Positions 28,106 to 36,069 of a stretch of 44,142 nucleotides of DNA are shown in pieces. Numbering within the stretch: position 1 is the stretch's first letter; every line of letters begins with the position of its first letter. Below the pieces are notes generated by a model. The model made no database searches and was not told the DNA's origin. It saw only the letters and a program-made list of their open reading frames with translations. Position numbers and translations under genes: made by a program. Source of the DNA: Gammaproteobacteria bacterium (GTDB lineage Bacteria > Pseudomonadota > Gammaproteobacteria > SZUA-152); the NCBI GenBank assembly GCA_021648485.1, contig JAKISS010000023.1, positions 1 to 44,142 of the forward strand, in the 5' to 3' direction.

Positions 28106-29023
28106 TTATTTAACCAGCCTGACCATAGCTCTGCGATTCTGGGCGCGACCTTTATCAGTACGGTTGCTGGCTTTCGGGCTGCGTTCACCCAGGGCTTTCA
28201 ATTTAAACAGTTGTGGTGAAACACCTTTGGCAATGAGGTAATTTTTTACCGCCTGGCTGCGTTGCTGGCTGAGTTTGTCATTGCTGCGGCGTTGTCCTAT
28301 ATCATCGGTATGGCCGGTGATATCAATGTATTTCAGTTGTGGGTCGGTTTTGATGTAGCGTACTAATTCATCGAGACGTTTTCGGCTTTTCTTATTGAGA
28401 GTGCTTTTGCCAAAGGCAAAATGCAGCAGGCTGTCTTTAAAGTCCGAAAATTTATAAACCGGCAGGTTTGCCAGGCAGGCGATAAATTCATCCAGTACCG
28501 GTTTTATATTAATGCCGGGCAGGACGACGGTGACCTCATCACGGGCATCGGCCCAGTCGCGATAACTGAACGTAGGAAACATGCCTTTTTGCAGTTCGAC
28601 CAGCATACGACGTGACAAATCTTCCTGTAATTGAAATGGGGTGTTGCCTTTGTGTATGGGGACTTCACCTAAATCCACCACGTCTGCCTGATGTTTCCAT
28701 TCTGGTGGCAGAGAGCGTAAATGAGCACGGTCTCTGTTGCGACTGGCCTGACGTTTTGCGGTCAGCCTGAATTCCAGCTTACGGCCAGCGGTTTGTGTGA
28801 ACGTGACAGTGCCATAAAGAGGGATGTCGTGACTTAGCGTGCAATGTAATTTTTTCGATGAGGTTTGCCAATTCACGTTTCCCAATGGTGCCTGATAGTG
28901 CTGCATGCCCGCCAGAGTGATGCCACTGATACTGCAAAGCAAGATGATTGTCAGCACAGCTTGTTGCGTTGTTCGCTGCAACAACAAGTAGTGTATTGGC
29001 ACGAATAGTGTATTCAGTAGCAT
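28106..29023 (-). CDS. motY: MotY-like flagellar T-ring protein (OmpA C-terminal domain)
   Basis: A 305-residue protein from ATG 29023; a TTG at 29029 would add two residues. A hydrophobic segment (AVLTIILLCSISGITLAG, about residues 21-38) serves as signal peptide. The N-terminal domain opens with MQHYQAPLGNVNWQ and TVTFTQTAGRKLEF, as in MotY of Vibrio and Pseudomonas. The C-terminal OmpA/MotB domain has FAFGKSTLNKKSRKRLDEL and ITGHTDDIG, then LSQQRSQAVKNYL, which binds peptidoglycan. MotY forms the T ring that holds stators at the basal body. No other flagellar structural genes are here except flgT. Confidence 0.83.
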   Translation of the reverse strand: MLLNTLFVPIHYLLLQRTTQQAVLTIILLCSISGITLAGMQHYQAPLGNVNWQTSSKKLHCTLSHDIPLYGTVTFTQTAGRKLEFRLTAKRQASRNRDRAHLRSLPPEWKHQADVVDLGEVPIHKGNTPFQLQEDLSRRMLVELQKGMFPTFSYRDWADARDEVTVVLPGINIKPVLDEFIACLANLPVYKFSDFKDSLLHFAFGKSTLNKKSRKRLDELVRYIKTDPQLKYIDITGHTDDIGQRRSNDKLSQQRSQAVKNYLIAKGVSPQLFKLKALGERSPKASNRTDKGRAQNRRAMVRLVK

Positions 29024-29251
29024 GTACAAAATTTCATTGTGAGTCTCTGTCCTTGTTACAGCGGCGTATTAGCGGAATTTCTTTAGTGTTTACAAGGCTC
29101 TGCGGTATTTTTACAAGGCATGGCTACGAGGTGTGTGGAGAGGCTTAAACCCGTGTAATCACTAAAGATTTTTCCGCTTTTTGCCGCTAGCGGCAGTAAT
29201 TGATCATTTGTTATCAGTGGTGTTGCCAGTGATAAACTCCGAGGGGTCAGT

Positions 29252-30523
29252 ATGGTGGTAGGCGGGCAGTTTATGAAAACGTATTTTATGGGGTGTGCCG
29301 GTTTGTTATTGGTTTGCATGCTGGTGGGCGCGGCGCAGGCGCAGGCAGTGGAGGCGGAAGGCACTTCGCCTATAAATGGCCCGGTGGGTGTGGCTAAACG
29401 CCTGGCTTTGCAGGATGCCATTCGACAAGCATTGTTGCAGGCCAATGCCCAGGTTTCCACCACCACGGTGGTGTCGTCCCGTGGGGTGGTATCAGATAAT
29501 GTCCGCTTTACCGCGCGGGGCAATGTCACCAATGTGGTGATCCTCGACGAGTGGACGGACGAAGCTAATTATTATGTGCGCATTCGGGCGCAGGTACCGG
29601 GTGCGATTGCGGTGACAAATCGAGCCGCAGGTACAAATACTGAAGCGGGCAATGTCAGTTTGCAAGTATCAGCAGCCCCACCCGGCTTAAGTGCTCAGTA
29701 TCGCCGCAAGATAGCGATTACCCAGTTTCATGTGTTGGACCGTACCCAGATTGCCGATTTACCGAACATAGAAATTGCCCTTGCCCGCGAATTGAAACGC
29801 CGTCTGGATGTGGATGGTCGCGTGCGAACCGCTGATGCTTCGCAGTATTTGTTACCGCTGGGTAATGATGATGGTGTGATATCGCAAGGGCGTATTCTGG
29901 GTGCTCTGCCAGCGGCGCAGGAGGTCGGACAGTTGGCCACAGAATTTGCGGAATCCCTGGGGGTGCAGTTTGTGGTGAGCGGGGTAATTCGTGATATGGG
30001 CGTTACTAAACATTTACTGGGTGCGCGGGTACGACACCTGGAACTGGATGTCATTGTGCATGACGGCATTACCGGTACCGAAGTAGCACGTCATCGGCTT
30101 AATGAATCCGTAGTGGATGCCGGGCTGTTTGATTTTCCGACTACTTTGCCGGTATTGAATGACAAGTTTTATGCCTCGCCTTTTGGTCAGCGAATTCATC
30201 GCGTTTTGGATAAACTGGTGAGCATGTTGATTAATGACCTTAACTCACAATTGTTTACTGCGCGAGTGATTCGCGCTGAGGGCAGACAGGTGTTTTTTGA
30301 TGCCGGTGGTGCGGCCAACATCAAGGTGGGTGATGTGCTGAATACTTTTCAGCTGAGCCAGTCTGCGGTGAATGATTTGCCTGGTCAGCGGGCATTGGGT
30401 TTTTCGGAAAGCCCTGCCAGTATTCTGGTAGTGACTCAGGTGCAACGGCTTTTTTCAGTGGGAGAGCTGGACTCGGACACGACCCGGTTGAGCCCAGGGG
30501 ATGTGATTCGTTTTGAACCGTGA
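29252..30523 (+). CDS. flgT: FlgT-like flagellar H-ring protein
   Basis: A 423-residue secreted protein. GAGGGG lies 5 nt before ATG 29252. A signal peptide ends near AAQAQAVEA (about residue 32; an internal start at 29273 also fits it). Three domains follow the FlgT plan. The N-domain is GVAKRLALQDAIRQALLQAN, then YYVRIRAQV. The middle domain is RKIAITQFHVLDRTQIADLP to VVSGVIRDMG. The C-terminal domain is small and SH3-like (FFDAGGAANIKVGDVLNTF, then RLSPGDVIRFEP). In Vibrio, FlgT builds the outer H ring and helps place MotX/MotY. Divergence from a MotY-like gene strengthens the call. Confidence 0.8.
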   Translation: MVVGGQFMKTYFMGCAGLLLVCMLVGAAQAQAVEAEGTSPINGPVGVAKRLALQDAIRQALLQANAQVSTTTVVSSRGVVSDNVRFTARGNVTNVVILDEWTDEANYYVRIRAQVPGAIAVTNRAAGTNTEAGNVSLQVSAAPPGLSAQYRRKIAITQFHVLDRTQIADLPNIEIALARELKRRLDVDGRVRTADASQYLLPLGNDDGVISQGRILGALPAAQEVGQLATEFAESLGVQFVVSGVIRDMGVTKHLLGARVRHLELDVIVHDGITGTEVARHRLNESVVDAGLFDFPTTLPVLNDKFYASPFGQRIHRVLDKLVSMLINDLNSQLFTARVIRAEGRQVFFDAGGAANIKVGDVLNTFQLSQSAVNDLPGQRALGFSESPASILVVTQVQRLFSVGELDSDTTRLSPGDVIRFEP

Positions 30524-30769
30524 GTTTGTTAATTATGTTGTTTTTCCGTGCAAATAGTCTGAACTGAAAATTATTGGGTCGAAATGATTTTGTCAGTGGT
30601 GGCGTTTTGCGAGAGGCACACACACATTGATTTGTGTACAGACTCTTCTTATTGCCATAGACGTTCTTGTTGGGCCTCATCCGGTCAAGTTTTCCCAAAT
30701 TGCAAAACCTGATTTCCCAGAGCTGTAAGCTACAATTTTTCCAAACTGAAAATCCTGGATTGCCTGAAT

Positions 30770-31069
30770 TTACCGTATAGAAGTGATCCTGCCAGCAATG
30801 GCGTACTGTGATGGAACACTATTGGTTTGTGTTCGCACTACTGTTATTGTCGCGTCGAATGGTGATACTACAGAGTTTTGTGGCGTTATCGTGACTGCCA
30901 GTTCCGTTCCCGGCAAAATTTCCTGCTCAGTGGTAAACATAATGCCTGTAGCGCTGAGATTGCAGCAGACTCCTTGTTGGATTTCAGTTGAACTGGTTTT
31001 CCTAAATTGCAAAACATGCTCGGTATTCATGCGAATAAAGTCGCGCTTTTCTTCGTAATCCATGGGCAT
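30770..31069 (-). CDS. PilZ-domain protein (c-di-GMP receptor)
   Basis: A 99-residue protein that is almost only a PilZ domain. Arg9 and Arg13 make the RxxxR motif (KRDFIRM), and Asn37-Leu-Ser-Ala-Thr-Gly42 makes the (D/N)xSxxG motif. Both c-di-GMP-binding signatures are therefore present. ATG 31069 is chosen: AGG lies about 10 nt before it and it gives MPMDYEEKRDF, while the open frame upstream lacks any domain. It converges on flgT and is divergent from the receiver gene. It could tune motor or stator function as YcgR does, but it lacks the YcgR N-terminal domain. Confidence 0.82.
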   Translation of the reverse strand: MPMDYEEKRDFIRMNTEHVLQFRKTSSTEIQQGVCCNLSATGIMFTTEQEILPGTELAVTITPQNSVVSPFDATITVVRTQTNSVPSQYAIAGRITSIR

Positions 31070-31447
31070 TTTGAAATTACCTGGTTGCGTATTGACTGTT
31101 TTAGTTAGCAGATGTGTGAGATATGTGCAAGATCCGGGTGCTTTTTGACCTATAAAAAAGGGTGTTTTGTCTGTGACCCGCATCATTTCTCTTTGTCTAA
31201 GGGGGGGCATTACAAATGGCGATGTATTCGCTGTAAATAATAAAATCGTTATAATCGTTTGAAACGTTGTCGTGTCTGGTCTAGTGTTTGACGGGCATAT
31301 GGTGTCGAGTGAAGCTGCGATTTTGTTGATGATCTTTCCGGTTACTTTACGACATTGGGTATTAGCAGGAAAACGGGACTTTGTGACAACCCCAGGGGGC
31401 ATTGACGTTTTACGGAAGATGATCTGAAACGGTTTGCTTCTCAATAT
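31070..31447. other. Divergent intergenic region, PilZ gene and receiver gene
   Basis: 378 nt with no convincing gene. A TATAAT on the plus strand at 31250-31255 could be a -10, but only a poor -35 (TTCGCT at 31227) stands before it. A run of seven G lies at 31201-31207. I see no terminator or other signal here. Confidence 0.4.
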
Positions 31448-31894
31448 ATGCCTGAAAATGAATCATTGATTACACGCATCAACCCTGTTTATGGTGATGA
31501 TACTGCACACCGCATTCTTATCGTGGACGATGACAAGCAACTCGCCGGATTCTTGGTGGAGCTGTTGCGAAGTCTGTCAGGCGTGGTGCAAACCGAAGTT
31601 GCAAGTGATGGTTTTGAAGCCGGACAGAAATTACAGGCCTTTCGTCCTCATACCGTATTGTTGGATTTAATGATGCCGGGTATCAGTGGATTTGATGTTT
31701 GCCGGAAAATCAAAGAGAACCCGGAAACCCGTGGCACAAGGGTGGTGATGACGGGTTATTATACGCCTGAAAATATGATGAAGGCCATGGAGGCAGGTGC
31801 TGAAGCCTGCCTGGCCAAGCCGCTTGATAAAACTCGATTATTTAACGTTATTGTATTGGGTGGGATAGAAAAAATAACGAATATTTATAGTTAG
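31448..31894 (+). CDS. Stand-alone response-regulator receiver protein
   Basis: A 148-residue CheY-like protein with a short N-terminal extension. The acidic pocket is Asp27-Asp28-Asp29 (ILIVDDD), the phosphorylation site is Asp73 (VLLDLMMPG), Thr102 is in MTGYYTP, and Lys124 is in LAKPLDKT. All conserved residues of a working receiver are present and no output domain follows. It is 132 nt before the HD-GYP regulator and probably exchanges phosphate with the hybrid kinase downstream, by position. No clear SD is seen before ATG 31448, so the start is uncertain. Confidence 0.87.
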   Translation: MPENESLITRINPVYGDDTAHRILIVDDDKQLAGFLVELLRSLSGVVQTEVASDGFEAGQKLQAFRPHTVLLDLMMPGISGFDVCRKIKENPETRGTRVVMTGYYTPENMMKAMEAGAEACLAKPLDKTRLFNVIVLGGIEKITNIYS

Positions 31895-32026
31895 GAAAAA
31901 AACAGCAATAAATATTTTCCATTACCATTATAAAAATAATCAGCAGGTAATGTTGATTTTACAATTAAAACGCTAAATAACCGCATGCTCTAGCGTGATA
32001 ATCCGGCATTAATTGAGGGAATGAAA

Positions 32027-33091
32027 ATGTCTTTGGCTAAAATACAACAACCGTTCAAGGTGCTTATTGTTGATGATGAAAAACAACATCGGGAATTGGA
32101 AAAAGAAGTCCTGAGCGGTTCCCGTTATTGTGTAAGTGAAGCCTGTAACGGCGAAGAAGCATTGGATAAATTACGTGAAGAAGAATTTGATGTGGTATTA
32201 GCTGACAAGCGCATGCCAGGTATGGATGGTGATGAGCTGTGTCGGCAGATTCGCAATGACCTGGGTTTGAAATTGTTACCAGTGATTATGGTGACCGGTA
32301 CCAATGATCGTATGGAATTGTTAAAAAGCTTGCAGGCGGGGGCCAATGATTTTATTCATAAGCCTTATAGTCCTATGGAACTGATGGCGCGCACCGATAA
32401 TCTGGCTACGCACAAACGGCTCACGGATCAGTTGGAAAATGCTGAAACGTTATTGTTTGCTTTGGCGCGCATGGTGGAAGCGCGTGATGAACACACCGGT
32501 AATCATTGTTCACGCCTGGCACATATTTCGGTGGTGATGGGTGAGGCCATGGGGCTGAACTCGGAAGAGCTGACTGCATTGCGGCGGGGGGGTGTATTAC
32601 ATGATATTGGCAAGCTGGGTATTCCAGACAGTATTCTGCTTAAGGACGGGCCGTTAAACGATACGGAATGGATTGTGATGCGCCAACATACCATTATTGG
32701 TGATGAGTTATTACGTGGTCTGAAAAGTATGGAATTAACCCAGCCTATTGTGCGTAGTCACCACGAACGCTGGGATGGCAGTGGCTATCCTGACGGTTTA
32801 AAGGGTGAGGATATTCCACTGTTGGCCCGGGTTTTCCAATTGGTTGATATTTATGACGCTCTGGCTAATGCGCGACCCTATAAGTCTGCATTCAGTATTG
32901 AAAAAATTACTCTGATTATGACCGGGGAAGTGGAAAGTGGCTGGCGTGATCCTGAACTGACGGCGCTGTTCCTGAAAATTTTACATGAGCGACCTGATGA
33001 TCTGTTGTTAAGCGTTGGCGAGGAGCGTGATATGGGAACTGAGGTATTTGAAAATATCCAGCGTACTGGTGCGCTGACCTGGAAGGAATAA
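32027..33091 (+). CDS. Response regulator with HD-GYP c-di-GMP phosphodiesterase domain
   Basis: 354 residues from ATG 32027, which has GAGGGA at suitable spacing. ATG 32021 abuts the SD and is less likely. The receiver occupies residues 1-120, with phospho-acceptor Asp60 (VVLADKRMPG) and Lys in FIHKPYSP. An HD-GYP domain follows (about 145-335): His192-Asp193 in HDIGKLGIPDSIL, HHERWDGSGYPDGLKGEDIPLLARV with GYP at 253-255. This is an intact RpfG-type enzyme that should hydrolyse c-di-GMP. Its stop is one base before the hybrid kinase ATG, so the two are translationally coupled. Confidence 0.93.
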   Translation: MSLAKIQQPFKVLIVDDEKQHRELEKEVLSGSRYCVSEACNGEEALDKLREEEFDVVLADKRMPGMDGDELCRQIRNDLGLKLLPVIMVTGTNDRMELLKSLQAGANDFIHKPYSPMELMARTDNLATHKRLTDQLENAETLLFALARMVEARDEHTGNHCSRLAHISVVMGEAMGLNSEELTALRRGGVLHDIGKLGIPDSILLKDGPLNDTEWIVMRQHTIIGDELLRGLKSMELTQPIVRSHHERWDGSGYPDGLKGEDIPLLARVFQLVDIYDALANARPYKSAFSIEKITLIMTGEVESGWRDPELTALFLKILHERPDDLLLSVGEERDMGTEVFENIQRTGALTWKE

Positions 33092-33092
33092 T

Positions 33093-35924
33093 ATGGCTTC
33101 CGAAAATCGAATATTAAGTTCCGAGCTGCCGAAGCTGGGTTTGGCTCCACTGGAAATTCTGCAAAAAGTTTTTGATCAGCACGCTATTATTTCGGTTACC
33201 AATGTGGCTGGCATGATTACTTATGCCAATGACAAGTTTTGTGAAGTTAGCGGTTATCGACAGGATGAACTAATGGGGGCTAATCACCGCATTATTAAAT
33301 CAGACAATCATCCGCCGGAATTTTTTCGTGGCATGTGGCGCACTATTGCTCAGGGCGGGACTTGGCAGGGGCAGATTCAAAATCGTCGTAAGGACGGCAG
33401 TGATTACTGGGTGCAGACCACCATCATGCCTGTGTTTAATGATCAGGGTAAACCGGAACAATATATTTCTATTCGTACGGATGTTACCCAGGAGGTTTTA
33501 TCGCGGCGTGATTTAAGCAAATTTAAACAGCTTTTGGATCAGACACTGGATAGTGTTTTTATCTTTGATGCTGAGCATCTTTCTTTTACTTATGTGAATA
33601 TGGGAGCTGTTGAACAGGTCGGGTATACCGAGCCTGAATTGTTAATGATGGGCCCGGTAGACATTAAGCCAGAGATTGATGAGCAACAATTTCGCGCAAT
33701 GCTTTTGCCATTGTTAAACGGTGAAGTAGACAGTCTTACTTTTGAAACAGTGCATCAGCACAAATCAGGACATCAGGTGCCGGTGGAGTTTTTTCTGCAA
33801 TATTTCCCGGAACATGGTGGCGCAGGTCAGTTCATTGCCATTGTACGTGACATTGCTGAACGTAAACGTCTTGTGGATGCACTGGAGGCATTGACCGTTG
33901 CTGATCCAGCGAGGAATGTTTTTCACTATATCGCCAAATCTGTAGCCGAAGCTTTGGAAGTGCGTTGGGCAGGCGTGGGTAAAATTTCTGAAAATGGTGC
34001 TGATGTTGAATTATTGGGTTTCTGGAATACGGGGCATGAAGGTGAGCTTTTTGCATATGCTTTGAAAGATACACCTTCCGATGATATTTGCAGACAACGT
34101 AAACCGTTAATTATCCCCGAGCAAGCAGTAGAGCGCTATCCCGATGATATTTTGCTGCGTGATATGGGAGCAGTCAGCTATCGGGGGGAGCCTTTGCTTA
34201 ACAGTGGTGATTGTGGCATCGGTGTGTTGTTTGCTATTGATGATAAGCCCTGTGAAGAAGCTGTAACAGAAAGTGCCTTAATGCGTGTTGCCGCTAAGCG
34301 TGCTGCGTTAGAATTGCAACGTTTGCAAGCAGAAAAAATGGCACAAAGTCAAAGTGAGCAGATGTATGAAACGCTGGAGCGTATCAGCGATGGGTTTTTC
34401 TCACTGGACGATCAATGGCGTTTTATTTATGTTAATCCTTCTGCCGCCAACATTTTTAATACCGCATGGTATAAGTTACGCGGAGAGTGTATCTGGAATG
34501 TGATGCCGGATGTTGCCAGTTTTTTTCAGGTGCATTTGCGTCGGGCCATGCAAGAGCAAAACCGGGTCTGGATTGAGGAGTTTTATGCACCGTTGAACCG
34601 CTGGCTGGCCTTGTATGTGTATCCTTCGCCAGAAGGTGTGTCGGTTTATATTCAGGATGTCAGCGAATACAAACGACTTAAGCTGGAACATCAGCGTATG
34701 GAAAAACAGGTGCAACAGGCACAAAAGATGGATGCTATTGGCCAGCTGACAGCCGGTATAGCGCATGACTTTAATAATATTCTTGCCAGCATTAATGGCT
34801 ATACCGATCTGGCGCTCACCCGTTGTGTGGGCGAAGGGCAGGAAAAACTACAGGAGTATCTGGAGCAGGTTTACAAGGCGGGTGAGCGGGCGCGTGACCT
34901 GATTCAGCAAATGATGGCATACAGTCGGAACAACGAAGCAGATATGACAGACCTGGATCCTCGACCGTTAATCCGGGAGACAGTGAAAATGCTGCATTCC
35001 ACTTTACCGGCCAGCCTTCAGTTGACGTTTGATTCTCCACCTGATGATGAACACATCAATATCAATATGGAACCTGTGCAATTGCAGCAAATGGTGATGA
35101 ATTTGTGTGTTAATGCCCGCGATGCCATGCATGGCAAAGGGCGGCTGGATTTGCGGCTTGAGATCATACATCATCAGTGTCCGCTCGAATGTACCTCGTG
35201 TCATGAAACCATTCAGGGCGATTATGTGGCACTGTCGGTGCGGGACAGTGGCGATGGTATGGCTCCTGATGTGCTGGCGCATTTGTTTGAGCCTTTTTTT
35301 ACCACCAAGGACGTTGGCGAAGGCACCGGGTTGGGTTTGTCCGTGGTGCATGGGATTATGCACGACCATCAAGGGCATATCCTGGTTGAGTCACAAGCGG
35401 GCCAGGGGGCGGTGTTTTATTTGTTATTTCCGCGACTGACAGAGGATGCCGTTACCGAACATACACAGGTTGCAATTGCCCACAAACCGACCGAAAGTTC
35501 AGATGCACCCTCGGTTACTACTGTGGTGGGCAAACGCATTTTGGTGGTGGATGATGAACCTTCCGTGTTGGGTTTTCTGCAAGCCTGGCTGAAGCGCAAG
35601 GGTTTTGAAGTACAAGCCTATGGAGACAGTCACGAAGCCTGGAATTATTTTGAAACTCACCAGGACGAAGTGGATTTACTCATTACTGACCAAACCATGC
35701 CGGGGATAACCGGAAGAGAGTTGATACAAAAGGTGTTGACCCTGCAACCACGACTGCCAACCGTTTTATGCAGTGGCTACACAGATCAAATCAGCGCCGA
35801 ACAGACGGCCAAATTGGGGATTCGTCATTTTGCGGAAAAGCCCTTTGATCACAAAAAGCTTTTAGGCGTTATCGAGCAACTGTTGAGTGAGCGAGGTGCC
35901 GAAATGCACAGTGGTGCTCCCTAG
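33093..35924 (+). CDS. Hybrid sensor histidine kinase, multi-PAS with C-terminal receiver
   Basis: 943 residues with no signal peptide or obvious membrane helix, so it is probably a cytosolic sensor. In order: PAS1 (about 25-140, NVAGMITYANDKFCEVSGYR), PAS2 (about 145-265) and a GAF-like region (about 270-410). PAS3 follows (about 420-530, YETLERISDGFFSLDDQWRF), then HisKA with His558 in GIAHDFNNILASINGY. HATPase has N box NLCVNARDAMHG and G2 GTGLGLSVVHG. The receiver has Asp866 in LLITDQTMPG. The last four codons and the stop lie inside the antisense tRNA-Glu gene. Ligand unknown. It is the likely phosphodonor for the two upstream receivers. Confidence 0.92.
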   Translation: MASENRILSSELPKLGLAPLEILQKVFDQHAIISVTNVAGMITYANDKFCEVSGYRQDELMGANHRIIKSDNHPPEFFRGMWRTIAQGGTWQGQIQNRRKDGSDYWVQTTIMPVFNDQGKPEQYISIRTDVTQEVLSRRDLSKFKQLLDQTLDSVFIFDAEHLSFTYVNMGAVEQVGYTEPELLMMGPVDIKPEIDEQQFRAMLLPLLNGEVDSLTFETVHQHKSGHQVPVEFFLQYFPEHGGAGQFIAIVRDIAERKRLVDALEALTVADPARNVFHYIAKSVAEALEVRWAGVGKISENGADVELLGFWNTGHEGELFAYALKDTPSDDICRQRKPLIIPEQAVERYPDDILLRDMGAVSYRGEPLLNSGDCGIGVLFAIDDKPCEEAVTESALMRVAAKRAALELQRLQAEKMAQSQSEQMYETLERISDGFFSLDDQWRFIYVNPSAANIFNTAWYKLRGECIWNVMPDVASFFQVHLRRAMQEQNRVWIEEFYAPLNRWLALYVYPSPEGVSVYIQDVSEYKRLKLEHQRMEKQVQQAQKMDAIGQLTAGIAHDFNNILASINGYTDLALTRCVGEGQEKLQEYLEQVYKAGERARDLIQQMMAYSRNNEADMTDLDPRPLIRETVKMLHSTLPASLQLTFDSPPDDEHININMEPVQLQQMVMNLCVNARDAMHGKGRLDLRLEIIHHQCPLECTSCHETIQGDYVALSVRDSGDGMAPDVLAHLFEPFFTTKDVGEGTGLGLSVVHGIMHDHQGHILVESQAGQGAVFYLLFPRLTEDAVTEHTQVAIAHKPTESSDAPSVTTVVGKRILVVDDEPSVLGFLQAWLKRKGFEVQAYGDSHEAWNYFETHQDEVDLLITDQTMPGITGRELIQKVLTLQPRLPTVLCSGYTDQISAEQTAKLGIRHFAEKPFDHKKLLGVIEQLLSERGAEMHSGAP

Positions 35925-35986
35925 GGGATTCGAACCCCTATTACCGACGTGAGAGGCCAGCGTCCTAACCATTAGACGAAGGGAGC
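35912..35986 (-). tRNA. tRNA-Glu (anticodon CUC)
   Basis: A 75-nt minus-strand cloverleaf with encoded CCA. The acceptor stem is GCTCCCT/AGGGAGC with discriminator A, the anticodon loop is CTCTCAC (anticodon CTC), and the T arm is GGGG-TTCGAAT-CCCC. The anticodon stem CTGGC/GTCGG contains two G-U pairs. Sequence outside the anticodon resembles E. coli tRNA-Glu, which reads UUC. This one is a GAG-specific isoacceptor, so a UUC gene must exist elsewhere. Its 3' 13 bp overlap the end of the hybrid kinase gene. Confidence 0.95.
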
Positions 35987-36004
35987 CCGGGCGAAAAAAG
36001 TGCT

Positions 36005-36032
36005 ATTATACGCCGCCATGGGGATAGCTCAA
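36005..36032 (-). promoter_or_regulatory. Probable promoter of tRNA-Glu
   Basis: Read on the minus strand, TTGAGC (36032-36027), a 16-nt spacer and a perfect TATAAT (36010-36005). It ends 18 nt before the tRNA. It sits 37 nt from the pcnB start, so the two transcripts diverge from one short region. Confidence 0.65.
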
Positions 36033-36069
36033 GAAACATCAGCCGGAATATTATTGTGAATCACAGCTT

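Noticed and set aside
30770-31444. 224-residue version of the PilZ protein
   Set aside because: The extra 125 N-terminal residues show no domain, and a suitable ribosome binding site and start occur at 31069.
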